Below are positions 52,167 to 61,195 of a stretch of 64,000 nucleotides of DNA, piece by piece. Below the pieces are notes generated by a model that searched no databases, was not told the origin of the DNA, and was given only the letters and a program-made list of their open reading frames with translations. Origin of the DNA: Actinacidiphila yanglinensis (GTDB lineage Bacteria; Actinomycetota; Actinomycetes; Streptomycetales; Streptomycetaceae); the NCBI RefSeq assembly GCF_900107965.1, contig NZ_FNVU01000016.1, positions 1 to 64,000 of the forward strand, read 5' to 3'. Each line of letters starts with the position of its first letter. Within the stretch, counting starts at the first letter, position 1. The translations under genes were made by a program, and so were the position numbers.

Positions 52167-53672
52167 TTGTCGAGGCTGGCGGCGTCCGGACAAGGGCGGG
52201 ACCGGCCTCGCTGCAAGGCTTGCTGGGGATTCGTCGCCAACGCCACCAGTGACTGCTGCGAGGTCTGCGGTCGCGAGGTGGCCGTCCAGGAAGGCGTCTG
52301 CCGGCTCTGCCGTCGGCAGGCCGGCCTGATAGCCGGGAGGGACAACCACACGCGCGTCGACCTGACAGTCGCCGCCCGCACCGGCCACCAGCTGTTCATC
52401 ATCGGCACCCTGCGTCCACGCGGCGGCCGGCCGCCCGGCCCGCAGATTACCGCCGCCGGTTCACCGGAACGGTGGCGGCACCGCATCCGCCCGCGCTGGA
52501 TGCAGCCGCCGCTGTTCGAGACGGCACGCGATCTGCGCGGGGTCAGCAGCCGGACACCGCTTCTGGATCCGGAACTGGCCGGGTTCCTGGAGGCGAGGGC
52601 CGGGCGGATCGCGGAGCTGAGGGGCTGGCCGCCGCGCACGCTCGGGTCCGTCCGCCGGGGCATACGCATCCTCTGCGCGATCCACGAGGTCGGCGAGCCG
52701 GTCCGGGCGTCCACCATTGCTCAGCTCACCCACACCGCGATCCCCTCCAACCACGTGCTGGAGGTCTTCCAGGACCTGGACGTGCTGGTGGACGACCGGC
52801 CCGACTCCGTGCACCTCTGGTGCGACGAGCGCCTGAGCTTCCTTGCGGACGGGATCCGTGCGGAAGTCGATGCCTGGGTCTCGATCCTGCGCAACGGCAA
52901 TCGGCGTCGGAGCCCCCGCGCCCGGTCCACGGTCATCACCCAGCTCGGACTGGTCCGGCCCTTCCTGCGCGAGCGGACGGCGGCCTACACCACACTGCGT
53001 CAGGTCACCCGCGACGACGTCACCACCTGGCTCTCCAATCGGCCGAACCGGGTGCAGGAAGCCAGTGCCCTGCGCAGCCTGTTCGGCGTCCTGAAGAAGG
53101 AGAAGCTGGTCTTCGCCAATCCGATGCGCGGGGTGACCGCGGGAAAGCCGCCCACCTCGATTCCCGTCCCGCTCACCGACCAGGAAGTCGCAGCCGTCGC
53201 CGGCGCGGCCCGCCAAGACCTCGTCCTGCGGACGGTCGTCGCGCTCGCGGGCATCCACGCGATGCGCCCGCACCTCATCCGCACCCTCCTGCGGGGCCAG
53301 GTCGATCTGGCAGGCCGCCGCCTGGACCCGGACGGCTGGAACCACCCGCTGGACGACTACACCGCCGAGGCGATCAGCGACTACCTCGCCTACCGGCACG
53401 AACGCTGGCCCAACAGCACCAACCCCCACCTGCTGATCACCCGCAACACAGCCACCACCACCGCGCCGGTCGGCACATTCTGGCTGGACCGGCTCGTCCA
53501 GCCGCTGCCCGTCGCCCTCGACCGGCTGCGACAGGACCGCATCCTCGAAGAGGCCGCCGCAACCGGCGCCGACCCCCTCCACCTCGCTCACGTCTTCGCC
53601 CTGGGCGGCAAGAGCAGCCTGCGTTACACCCAGGCAGTCGCAGCATCTGCCGCCGAACTGAGTGACCAATAG
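52167..53672 (+). CDS. Degenerate tyrosine-recombinase-like protein
   Basis: The 501-residue protein has an N-terminal zinc-finger region (RCKACWGFVANATSDCCEVC, VCRLCRRQAG), a helical core-binding part, and a C-terminal domain resembling phage-type integrases: TDQEVAAVAGAARQDLVLRT, AGIHAMRPHLIRTLLRGQVD (first catalytic Arg), and a final block LAHVFALGGKSSLRYTQAVA with a Tyr in the right place. The HxxR box is not clear, so catalysis is doubtful. Proteins of this type recur in Streptomyces accessory DNA. No attachment site could be identified. Confidence 0.6.
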   Translation: MSRLAASGQGRDRPRCKACWGFVANATSDCCEVCGREVAVQEGVCRLCRRQAGLIAGRDNHTRVDLTVAARTGHQLFIIGTLRPRGGRPPGPQITAAGSPERWRHRIRPRWMQPPLFETARDLRGVSSRTPLLDPELAGFLEARAGRIAELRGWPPRTLGSVRRGIRILCAIHEVGEPVRASTIAQLTHTAIPSNHVLEVFQDLDVLVDDRPDSVHLWCDERLSFLADGIRAEVDAWVSILRNGNRRRSPRARSTVITQLGLVRPFLRERTAAYTTLRQVTRDDVTTWLSNRPNRVQEASALRSLFGVLKKEKLVFANPMRGVTAGKPPTSIPVPLTDQEVAAVAGAARQDLVLRTVVALAGIHAMRPHLIRTLLRGQVDLAGRRLDPDGWNHPLDDYTAEAISDYLAYRHERWPNSTNPHLLITRNTATTTAPVGTFWLDRLVQPLPVALDRLRQDRILEEAAATGADPLHLAHVFALGGKSSLRYTQAVAASAAELSDQ

Positions 53673-53706
53673 TCGCTGAGCTCCCCGACCTCCCGCAGAA
53701 AGACGG

Positions 53707-54159
53707 TCAGTAGCTCCAGCTGTAGAGGCTGCCACGAGTGCTCACCGCAGAAGCCGCAAGCCGGGCAACTCCCTGCAGGACCGCAAGTAGATCATCGTCG
53801 GTCATATCGTCCCCGTCCTCGGACCGGAGCCTCATGATCCAGCGACCTGCCAGCTCCTCCAACTCGGCGGAGCTGGCGTTGGCCAACGCTCGGGTCAACC
53901 GCTGCGGCAAAGCAAAGACCTCAATGCCATCGTTCAAGGGAGCAGTGACCCACGCCGGCCACAACCAACCGTAGAGCCGCTCGCGCGAGGGGACCTCGGC
54001 CGACGGCTCCTCGAAATACAGGTCCCACTCGGCGATGGCACTGTCCGGCGCAATGAAGCGGCAGGTCACAGACTCAAAGTCCTCACCGGGTCCCCGCAAG
54101 CGCGTCGCAGCTGCAGTCTCGTCGTCAGGGGCGAGGAAGAACAATATGTCGTGGGCCAT
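53707..54159 (-). CDS. Hypothetical acidic protein
   Basis: ATG at 54159 gives 150 residues. It begins MAHDILFFLAPDDETAAATR and has Trp/Tyr-rich strands (AIAEWDLYFEEPSAEVPS, YGWLWPAWVTAPLNDGIEVF) and a helical C-terminus. The style resembles small cytoplasmic immunity-type proteins, but there is no toxin next to it. A minus-strand frame just upstream (54161-54358) looks like the end of another small gene that was cut by the IS21 insertion. Confidence 0.5.
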   Translation of the reverse strand: MAHDILFFLAPDDETAAATRLRGPGEDFESVTCRFIAPDSAIAEWDLYFEEPSAEVPSRERLYGWLWPAWVTAPLNDGIEVFALPQRLTRALANASSAELEELAGRWIMRLRSEDGDDMTDDDLLAVLQGVARLAASAVSTRGSLYSWSY

Positions 54160-54354
54160 CTCAGCATGATGGCAGCCCGCAGACCTCCTTGATCCACGCA
54201 CGCACCGCCTCACCCGCAAGCCTCAGCACGGGCGGCCCGGGATCCGTTGCTGAATTCACGCTCTCAACATCCGCCTCGAACTGGCCACCGTCAATCGCTG
54301 ACTTCAAGCCCGGACCCGCGGGTTCGCACGCGGGAGCCTTCAGAATTCGCGAAC

Positions 54355-55314
54355 TCACGGAAGATCACCATCGAGAGCTTCTACTGCCGCCCAGGCATCG
54401 AAGGAGCCCACGAGAAGGGCGGCGTCGAAGGGATGATCGGCTACTTCCGCCGCAACCACTTCACCCCGGTCCCGGAAGTCGACCCCCCCGCCGAGCTGAA
54501 CGAGATGGTCGACCAGTGGGACCTGCACGACGGTCACCGCAGGATCGGCTCACGGCCGCGGACCGTCGACGAGTACTTCGCGATCGAGCAGCCGCTGCTG
54601 AAGCCACTGCCCCAGGAGCCGTTCGAGACGGGCCGGCTGTTCACGCCGCGAGTCGACCGCTACAGCCAGATCACCGTCCGCACCAACCGCTACTCGGTTC
54701 CCACCCGCCTGATCGGCAAGCGGGTGCGCGTCGTCCTCCACGCTTCCCACCTGGTGGTCTACGACAAGAACGTCGAGGTGGCCCGGCACGAGAGGCTGAT
54801 CGCGAAGGGCAGCTGCCGCCTGGACCTGGACCACTACCTCGAAGCCCTCATCCGCAAGCCGGGCGCCCTCCCCGGCGCCACAGCCCTGGAACAGGCCCGG
54901 TCCGCGGGCAAGCTCACCCCGGTCCACGACGCCTGGTGGGACCAGGCCCGCAAAGTCCACGGCGAACAGGACGGCACCCGGGCCCTGATCGAGGTCCTGC
55001 TGCTGAACCGGCACCTCGCCCACGAGCACGTGGTCGCGGGCCTGGCCACCGCCCTGCGGGCCGGCGCCCTGACCGCCGACGCCGTCGCCCTGGAAGCCCG
55101 CAATGCCGCCCAGGCAGAGGACGAGCCCACCATCGGCGCATCCGCCCCGACGGTTCCCGGGCAGCCGCCGGCCACCGTCACCTCGCTGCACGCGTGGCGT
55201 CTGGCGCACCTGCCGCCGGACACCAGGCCGCTTCCGTCGGTAACCCCCTACGACCAACTGCTCCGAAGCCGTCGCACCAGCGGCAGCGACCACCGTGAGG
55301 GAGAAGCACAGTGA
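54355..55314 (+). pseudogene. istA: IS21-family transposase IstA, 5'-truncated
   Basis: About 320 residues of the IstA C-terminal half remain. The first conserved segment is ITIESFYCRPGIEGAHEKGG, which holds the Glu of the DDE triad, followed by GMIGYFRRNHFTPVPEVDPP and RYSQITVRTNRYSVPTRLIG. Both catalytic Asp residues and the N-terminal DNA-binding part are gone, so it cannot transpose. The junction is near 54350, where the frame meets unrelated sequence. The stop overlaps the istB start by 4 bases. Confidence 0.75.
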
Positions 55315-56105
55315 CCACCCTGCCCCGCCAGCGAGGCTTGACCGAGCAGGCAGCCGACGCCGCGATCGACACAGTCTGCCGCCTGCTGCGGCTCCCCTCG
55401 ATCCGCGGCGAGTTCAGCGAGATCGCCGACCGGGCGGTCAAGGACCAGATGACCTACCGCGGCTTCCTCGCCGAACTGCTGATGACCGAGTGCGACGACC
55501 GAGCCCGGCGCCGCTCGGAACGACGGATCAAAGCAGCCGGCTTCCCCCGGGAGAAGTCCCTGCGGGCCTTCGACTTCGACGCCAACCCCAACATCGACGC
55601 GGCCACCATTCACATGCTGGCCAGCTGCGAATGGATCAAGAAGAGCCAGCCGCTCTGCCTGATCGGCGACTCCGGCACCGGCAAGTCCCACATGCTCATC
55701 GCCCTGGGCACCGAGGCCGCCATGAAGGGCTACCGCGTCCGCTACACCCTCGCCACCAAGCTGGTGAACGAGCTGGTCGAGGCCGCCGACGAGAAGCAGC
55801 TCAACAAGACCATCGCCCGCTACGGCCGCGTCGACCTCCTCTGCATCGACGAACTCGGCTACATGGAACTCGACCGCCACGGCGCCGAACTCCTCTTCCA
55901 GGTCCTGACCGAACGCGAGGAGAAGAACAGCGTCGCCATCGCCTCCAACGAGTCCTTCGGCGGCTGGACCAAGACCTTCACCGACCCCCGCCTCTGCGCG
56001 GCCATCGTCGACCGCCTCACCTTCAACGGCACCATCATCGAGACCGGCACCGACTCCTACCGCCTCGCCACCACCCGAGCACGAGCGGAAGCCGAGGCCA
56101 GCTAA
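55311..56105 (+). CDS. istB: IS21-family ATPase IstB
   Basis: A complete 264-residue IstB, the AAA+ helper of IS21 transposition. Walker A is LIGDSGTGKSHM (near 119-130), Walker B is LLCIDELGYMEL (near 178-189), and an arginine sensor region follows (TEREEKNSVAIASNESF). The end TGTDSYRLATT is typical. It overlaps the istA remnant by 4 bases. With istA truncated it is orphaned, although it might act on intact IS21 copies elsewhere. Confidence 0.85.
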   Translation: MTTLPRQRGLTEQAADAAIDTVCRLLRLPSIRGEFSEIADRAVKDQMTYRGFLAELLMTECDDRARRRSERRIKAAGFPREKSLRAFDFDANPNIDAATIHMLASCEWIKKSQPLCLIGDSGTGKSHMLIALGTEAAMKGYRVRYTLATKLVNELVEAADEKQLNKTIARYGRVDLLCIDELGYMELDRHGAELLFQVLTEREEKNSVAIASNESFGGWTKTFTDPRLCAAIVDRLTFNGTIIETGTDSYRLATTRARAEAEAS

Positions 56106-56139
56106 CTCTCACCAAGGCAGCCGGCCACCTCACCAGCCC

Positions 56140-56553
56140 TCATGGGGAGCTGGCCGGAGGCCCGTCAGAGCGAAACACGGCCTGCAACTCCTCAAGGGAC
56201 GGCGGCCCCGGGTCACGAACGGGACGGCCAACGTCGGACGACCAACCGGGACGGAAGCGCGCAACGAAGTCTGCGAAGTCGCCGCGCAGATAACGGGAAT
56301 CGGACGGCTTCAGGCGGATCTGCTGGCGGCTGTCGGCCCACCAGATCTCGAACTCGCCAACGGTGCCTTCCACCGGCCAGTCCTCACTGTGTTCCGGCAG
56401 CAACAGGACGTCGACGAAGCCTCCGACACCCAGGCCAATGTCCACGAAGATCCCGATCACACCGGGCCGAGGAACGTTCACGACGGTTCCCTCGAAGACC
56501 TGCCCGAAGCGCAGCCCCCTGCGAATCCGAGCCCACTCGGCAACTGTCACCAC
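56140..56553 (-). CDS. S1 RNA-binding-domain-like protein
   Basis: Using GTG at 56553 or 56550 the product is about 137 residues. Residues 10-85 form an S1/OB-fold: RGLRFGQVFEGTVVNVPRPG, VIGIFVDIGLGVGGFVDVLL, then GTVGEFEIWWADSRQQIRLK. The remaining tail is Asp/Pro-rich. Single S1-domain proteins bind RNA; partners here are unknown. It lies just 3' of the IS21 remnant, tail to tail with istB. Confidence 0.65.
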   Translation of the reverse strand: MVTVAEWARIRRGLRFGQVFEGTVVNVPRPGVIGIFVDIGLGVGGFVDVLLLPEHSEDWPVEGTVGEFEIWWADSRQQIRLKPSDSRYLRGDFADFVARFRPGWSSDVGRPVRDPGPPSLEELQAVFRSDGPPASSP

Positions 56554-56992
56554 GAACGCATCATCGCACCCCCATCCAGGTCGCCAGCCACTGGACTCGG
56601 ACAGCGGGGGAACCTCACGCGGACATCGATCGACCCGTCTGCCCCGACCACACAGCAGTGCCGTCACTTCTCGTGAACATTCCCAAGCAACTTGATCGTC
56701 AACTGCTGCTGAAACTCATCGACAAACGCTGTCGCTCAAAGTGAACGAAGCCACGCCACCCAGGCAGCAGGGGTGACAGTGGAATTTCAGTGCTTCCGGA
56801 GGCCCCGGTACGTGGTCGGGTCGACCACCGATCCGGTCAGTTCTCGTGCGCTTGGGCAAGGTGGGCAGTTGCGTGGGCGAGCCAAGCGCTGCGGGGCAGG
56901 CGCTCCCGCGCTCCGAGGACGAGACGCTGGGCACCTGCCCAAGCTCGCACCGCCGAATCTGTCTCACTCAACCGCGCGAGCCCGCCGCGGCT
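56554..56992. other. Intergenic region, no convincing gene
   Basis: The interval between the S1-like gene and the nuclease gene shows no recognisable product on either strand. Confidence 0.35.
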
Positions 56993-57505
56993 TCAGCTTG
57001 CTGCCTGCCGAAGACTGTGCGTCGCTGAGAGGTGGCCTACCTCGACTGGTTGGCCGAATAGGTCGTCGAAACGGTACGCCTGGCGGGTGCTCACCAGGTA
57101 GTAGGAGCCGCTGGAGTGCAGTTGGCCGTAACCGCTGTGATGCATGACATCGGCCGGGGTGAGCACGGTGAGATCGCCGAAGACGTAATACAAGGGCACG
57201 GGGGCGTTGAGCCCGGTGAACTGAAGGCCCGCTAACAGGCACTTGGTGGAGATCGCGTAGCGGCCCGAAGCCCTGCTGCACATAGAGGTCTTGGCGTCGA
57301 TGGTGACGACGGTCGTACCGCGCGCGGCGATCACGTCAGGGAGATGGCGTAGTGGGGAGTTGGTGGCCTGCAGTGCGGCTTGGATCGCGGTTGGGTAGGC
57401 GCCTTGGCCGAATGGATGGACTTCCCAGCCCCGGGCTCGCAGTTCCTCCATGACACGTTGCTCGTGTTGGTCCCCTATCGACTTGCGCGCAGCCCAATCA
57501 GCCAT
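56993..57505 (-). CDS. PD-(D/E)XK nuclease-like protein
   Basis: ATG at 57505 gives 170 residues. The order HEQRVMEELRARGWEVHPFG (helix 1 and strand), LRHLPDVIAARGTTVVTIDA and DAKTS gives a P-D...D-A-K triad as in resolvase-like and restriction-type nucleases. Later strands PVPLYYVFGDLTVLTPADV follow the fold. It is divergent from a CGNR-type gene with a shared palindromic site between them. A single-domain DNA nuclease of unknown target is the likely role. Confidence 0.65.
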   Translation of the reverse strand: MADWAARKSIGDQHEQRVMEELRARGWEVHPFGQGAYPTAIQAALQATNSPLRHLPDVIAARGTTVVTIDAKTSMCSRASGRYAISTKCLLAGLQFTGLNAPVPLYYVFGDLTVLTPADVMHHSGYGQLHSSGSYYLVSTRQAYRFDDLFGQPVEVGHLSATHSLRQAAS

Positions 57506-57527
57506 CCAGTCCCCTCCCCTGACACCA

Positions 57528-57565
57528 TGTCGTGGTACTAAAATTAGTGGTTCCGTACTACGACA
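57528..57565. promoter_or_regulatory. Palindromic operator between divergent genes
   Basis: TGTCGTGGTAC (57528-57538) and GTACTACGACA (57555-57565) form an 11-bp inverted repeat with one mismatch around a 16-base AT-rich centre. It sits 21 bases from the CGNR start and 23 from the nuclease start, well placed to control both. Confidence 0.6.
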
Positions 57566-57585
57566 GTACCCGCTAGGCTGACGCC

Positions 57586-58467
57586 ATGGCGGCATACGTT
57601 GACCCACGTTTTCGTCCCACGCTCTGGCCGGGGACTGCCATCCCAGCGCCCCCGCTCAGACGCCGCATCAAGGACGTCCGGATCAAGGGCGACTGGATCC
57701 TGTGGACTCCGGTACTCGATGAGGAACGCCCCCTGGTGCCGCTGCCGGAGGACTTTTACCTGCGTGAACTCATGGAACTGTCCCCGGACGACATCGAGGG
57801 CGCAGCTGAGATGTTCCAGACCTATGGGTCGCTCTTCAACGCCGATCACAGCGATCTCTACGTGGACGCCGAGGACGACTACGAGAACCTCCACGCGGTC
57901 CCGGAGGCTGGCGGCGACGAGCAGCCCTACCCGTTCGGCGTGCACCACGACGTGGTCCGGATCTACCTGCAGACCGCTCAGGAGGCGATCACCACATGGC
58001 TCGCCTGCCAGGTCGAAGGCGGTCTCGAAGAGCTGGTCCAGCCGGAGATCACCGAGGAGAACCTGACCAGTATCCAGGTCCAGAACCCACACCGCGAGCC
58101 GCCGTGGCCGCCGTCCCTCGAGGATCTGCGGACCCTCCTCATCCAGGACCGCACTCACACGCTGGAGACCGTGTTGAACAGGGCACTGAGCCCGTTCAGC
58201 ATCGGCGTCGGAGACCTCGCCGACCGCCACCCCACCGTCTACTCCGTAGCGTTCCTCCAGCTGTACAACCACCTCGCCGAAGGCGCCTCGGTACGGCGAT
58301 GCGCCAACGAGAACTGCGGCCGGCAGTTCGTCCGCCAACGCGGCCGCGCCGAGTACGGCCAGCACCGCACCAGCGGTATCAAGTACTGCTCCCGCGAATG
58401 CGCCCGCGCCCAAGCCCAACGCGAACTACGACGACGGCGCAAACTCCAACCCGACCCCACCAGATGA
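57586..58467 (+). CDS. CGNR zinc-finger protein
   Basis: ATG at 57586 gives 293 residues. The C-terminal 50 residues form a CGNR-type zinc finger: RRCANENCGRQFVRQRGRAE, then HRTSGIKYCSRECARAQAQR, with the four cysteines C-x4-C...C-x3-C and a basic tail. The N-terminal 230 residues are helical with acidic stretches and no named family. CGNR proteins are presumed DNA-binding regulators; the palindrome upstream is a candidate site for autoregulation and control of the divergent nuclease gene. Confidence 0.7.
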   Translation: MAAYVDPRFRPTLWPGTAIPAPPLRRRIKDVRIKGDWILWTPVLDEERPLVPLPEDFYLRELMELSPDDIEGAAEMFQTYGSLFNADHSDLYVDAEDDYENLHAVPEAGGDEQPYPFGVHHDVVRIYLQTAQEAITTWLACQVEGGLEELVQPEITEENLTSIQVQNPHREPPWPPSLEDLRTLLIQDRTHTLETVLNRALSPFSIGVGDLADRHPTVYSVAFLQLYNHLAEGASVRRCANENCGRQFVRQRGRAEYGQHRTSGIKYCSRECARAQAQRELRRRRKLQPDPTR

Positions 58468-58779
58468 GGCACTCCCCCAACGTCAAGACCAGGCCCACCG
58501 GACCAAAGCCGATGCCAGAAGGACCGTGTCGGTCTTTCCGATCTCCTGCCAACACCAGGGCGGCACACGGGCCTACAGCGGACCTGCCGGGGCGGTCCCG
58601 GCCGTTCCTTCGCGTCGTCCTTGTGCCGCAGGCCTGGACGGGCCTTGACGCCGGGACTACGTTCCAGGCCCTCCTTAGCGAACGCGATGGCTGGAGCGAG
58701 CAGGTCAGCGGCACTGTCACGGCGGTGACACATCCGAGTCCGGCCGCTGTCGCGCCGGTGAGATGCGCGGGCCAGCGGT

Positions 58780-59270
58780 TCACTGGTTGTCTTCGGCCCC
58801 GGCTTCGTCCCACAGGCCGGCGACGTCCTCCATCCTGTGTTCCCGGGTCTCGAACCACTCCGCCTGTGCCCACTCGGCAGCCAGCTCGCGTTCCTCGGCC
58901 TGCTCGCACCGCTGCTCCTCCGCCTTGGCGGCCCGCTCGCGCTGCTCCTGGCGCTGGTCGTACTCGTCTTCGGTGCGGACGTCGGTGAGCGCCAGGAGCA
59001 GCGGCGCGCCCTCTTCGTCCTGGAACACCGCGTCCACGCGCACGTTGCCTTGCCCAAACTGGACAGCGGGTGCGCGACCTCGGTGCGCCAGCAGCCGATC
59101 CCGCCCATCCCGGCAGGGGCACCCGGCGCCCTGCCGCCGCGGGTGAACGCCACGATCCTGCTCGTTGGAGTGGCGTGGCGACACCGCGGACACCTCCTGA
59201 TCGGCTGACGGTCGGCGCCGACGGCGAACTGGTTCGTCCGGGGGGCCGCCCCGGGGTAGGGTGCGCTCAC
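58780..59270 (-). pseudogene. Zinc-finger/coiled-coil protein with frameshift
   Basis: From GTG 59270 the frame reads PRTNQFAVGADRQPIRRCPR and CRHATPTSRIVAFTRGGRAP, ending GGIGCWRTEVAHP. The continuation VQFGQGNVRVDAVFQDEEGA, LLLALTDVRTEDEYDQRQEQ and an acidic tail is in another frame, ending at 58780. The two parts join near 59056-59090, so one base has been lost or gained, or there is a sequencing error. The intact product, about 163 residues, would have a CxxC zinc site and a C-terminal coiled coil. Family not named; such pairs are common in Streptomyces. Confidence 0.55.
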
Positions 59271-60064
59271 CGAGGGTCTTTCGTGCACTCGCATTCCGCC
59301 CGTGTCGTTTTCGGCGATCGACTACCACCGGGGCGGTTTACCCCGTTCCCGCGGTGAGGCGTGCGTCATGACTGCGACGGCCCCTGCGACCACGGCTGCC
59401 GGTACCAGTGCAGCGGTCCTTGCTCGCTCGCATGATCCGGGATCCATCCGGGAGCCGGCGTCGGGCCTCCAGGCGGCTGACGTCCCGGCCTCCGCGTCCC
59501 CGGTCGTTGCGGCTTTCCCTGGCCCTGGTGGACTCCATGCCTGCCTGGATCAACGACGTCTGGTGGACGTACTCCCGCGGCTTGGCCATAGATCCCTGCT
59601 CGCGGACCTGCCTGCTCGATGTCCACGGGGACCGGATCACCGCCAACCCGATCCGCCGGCCGGTCGCCCCGCACATGGTGCTGGTCGATGGGCATGTGTT
59701 GCGAGTCAGCCTCTTCGAGGACCAGCAGGACCCGCCCACACCAGGCGATGCCGCTCTTACCGGCCGGGGCACTGGACCGTGCCCGTGGACCCGCCCGAGA
59801 CAGCAGAGCGCCGCACGGCCCATGGCCGCCGCAGTCGACCCACAGCGGACGTCGCGTTCCTGTGACCCGGATGCACGAGGCGGCCTGAAGTCGCCATCGG
59901 CAAAGCAGCACCACACGCCCTCCGGGCCCCGACGACGGCCAGTCTCCTCCGCCCACGATCGGCCGCGCCGCGGACTGAAAGCCGGCCGCGCCCACTCCCG
60001 CCCGCGAGCACCGTTCACGGGCCGCGGATCCTGATCACAGCTACACAACACGAGGTAGGACACG
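59271..60064. other. Mostly non-coding; possible hypothetical frame
   Basis: A plus-strand stretch at about 59536-59750 has fair protein character (WINDVWWTYSRGLAIDPCSR, LLDVHGDRITANPIRRPVAP), but no start, stop or homology convinces me. The rest of the gap shows nothing. It includes the promoter of the glycosyltransferase gene. Confidence 0.25.
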
Positions 60065-61195
60065 TTGATTTCGTTCATCTGGTCTCCCGGAAATCCGCTG
60101 CCCGCCGGCACCGGCGGCTCGGAGAACTACACGGTCGGACAGGTCAGAGAACTGACACGGCGCGGACTGCCGGCCCAGGTGGTCACCGTCGGCCTGGGCG
60201 TCGACGACGGCAGGGACGAGTTCACCGATATCCCGTTCCTGTCACTGCCGACCCTGGCCGAGATCAGTGAACTCGACGGCACCGTCGTCTTCGTCAACGA
60301 ACCGCACCCCGTGCCAACCATGCATCCCGCGTTCTTGATCCTGCACAATCCACCGCCCATCCGAGAACGGGAAAAGGCCTTCGCCGTCGAGGGGGCCAGA
60401 GACCGCGCTCTGATCGCCACCAGCCGGTACGCCGCCGCGCTGTGGTCGAGATACCTGGACATCGACGTTCTGACGATCAGCGTCGTGTATCCGTTCGCCG
60501 AGCCGTGCTTCGCCGCGCAGTCACGTCCCGGCAACGCAACCGGGAAGACGCGGGTTCTGTTCGCCGGCCGGCTGAGCCCGGAAAAGGGCATCTACACCCT
60601 GCTGGAGACGCTGCACATCGACGTCATCGCGCAGGACCTGGACCTCACCTTCACAGCGACGACAGCCGGCGCGGACAAGCCCCAAGGAAAGATCATCAAG
60701 CGGCTGCTCGGCGAGCACCCCGGAATCTCCGTGGTCGCCAACTGCAAGACACCCGCCACGATGGCAGCCCTGATGGCCGATCACGACATCGTGGTCATGC
60801 CGTCGAACAGCCAGTACTGGCACGAGACCTTCGGCATCGTCTCGATCGAGGCCCAGCACTCCGGCTGCCGGGTGATCGCCTCCAACGACGGCGGCCTGCC
60901 CGAAACCGACTGCGGCGGAGTGGCACTCATCACCCCCGACAATGCCGAAGCACTCGCCTGGGGCATCCGTGAGGCCGTGGACAGCGGACCACTGTCACCG
61001 AGTGCCAGGCACGACGCCGGGGAGAAATTCACCGTCGAGCAGTCCGTCGACACCCTGCTGGAGGTGTTCGCCCGGCAACCGCCGACCTCGCCGACCACCA
61101 TCGTCGCGCAACTCGAGGAACTGATCCTGGCGCCCTCCGCCCAGGTGCAACCCGTCATCCGCACAGGCGAGACGCTGACCAGACCCTCGCCGTAA
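60065..61195 (+). CDS. GT4 family glycosyltransferase
   Basis: TTG start with GAGGTAGGA at 5-9 bases gives 376 residues. It has the two-domain GT-B layout: an N-terminal acceptor domain starting FIWSPGNPLPAGTGGSENYT, and a C-terminal nucleotide-sugar domain with TRVLFAGRLSPEKGIYTLLE, HDIVVMPSNSQYWHETFGIV and SIEAQHSGCRVIASNDGGLP, where the E-x7-E donor-binding region (ETFGIVSIE) is recognisable. It transfers a sugar from an activated nucleotide sugar to an unknown acceptor. No transporter or sugar gene is nearby. Confidence 0.85.
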   Translation: MISFIWSPGNPLPAGTGGSENYTVGQVRELTRRGLPAQVVTVGLGVDDGRDEFTDIPFLSLPTLAEISELDGTVVFVNEPHPVPTMHPAFLILHNPPPIREREKAFAVEGARDRALIATSRYAAALWSRYLDIDVLTISVVYPFAEPCFAAQSRPGNATGKTRVLFAGRLSPEKGIYTLLETLHIDVIAQDLDLTFTATTAGADKPQGKIIKRLLGEHPGISVVANCKTPATMAALMADHDIVVMPSNSQYWHETFGIVSIEAQHSGCRVIASNDGGLPETDCGGVALITPDNAEALAWGIREAVDSGPLSPSARHDAGEKFTVEQSVDTLLEVFARQPPTSPTTIVAQLEELILAPSAQVQPVIRTGETLTRPSP

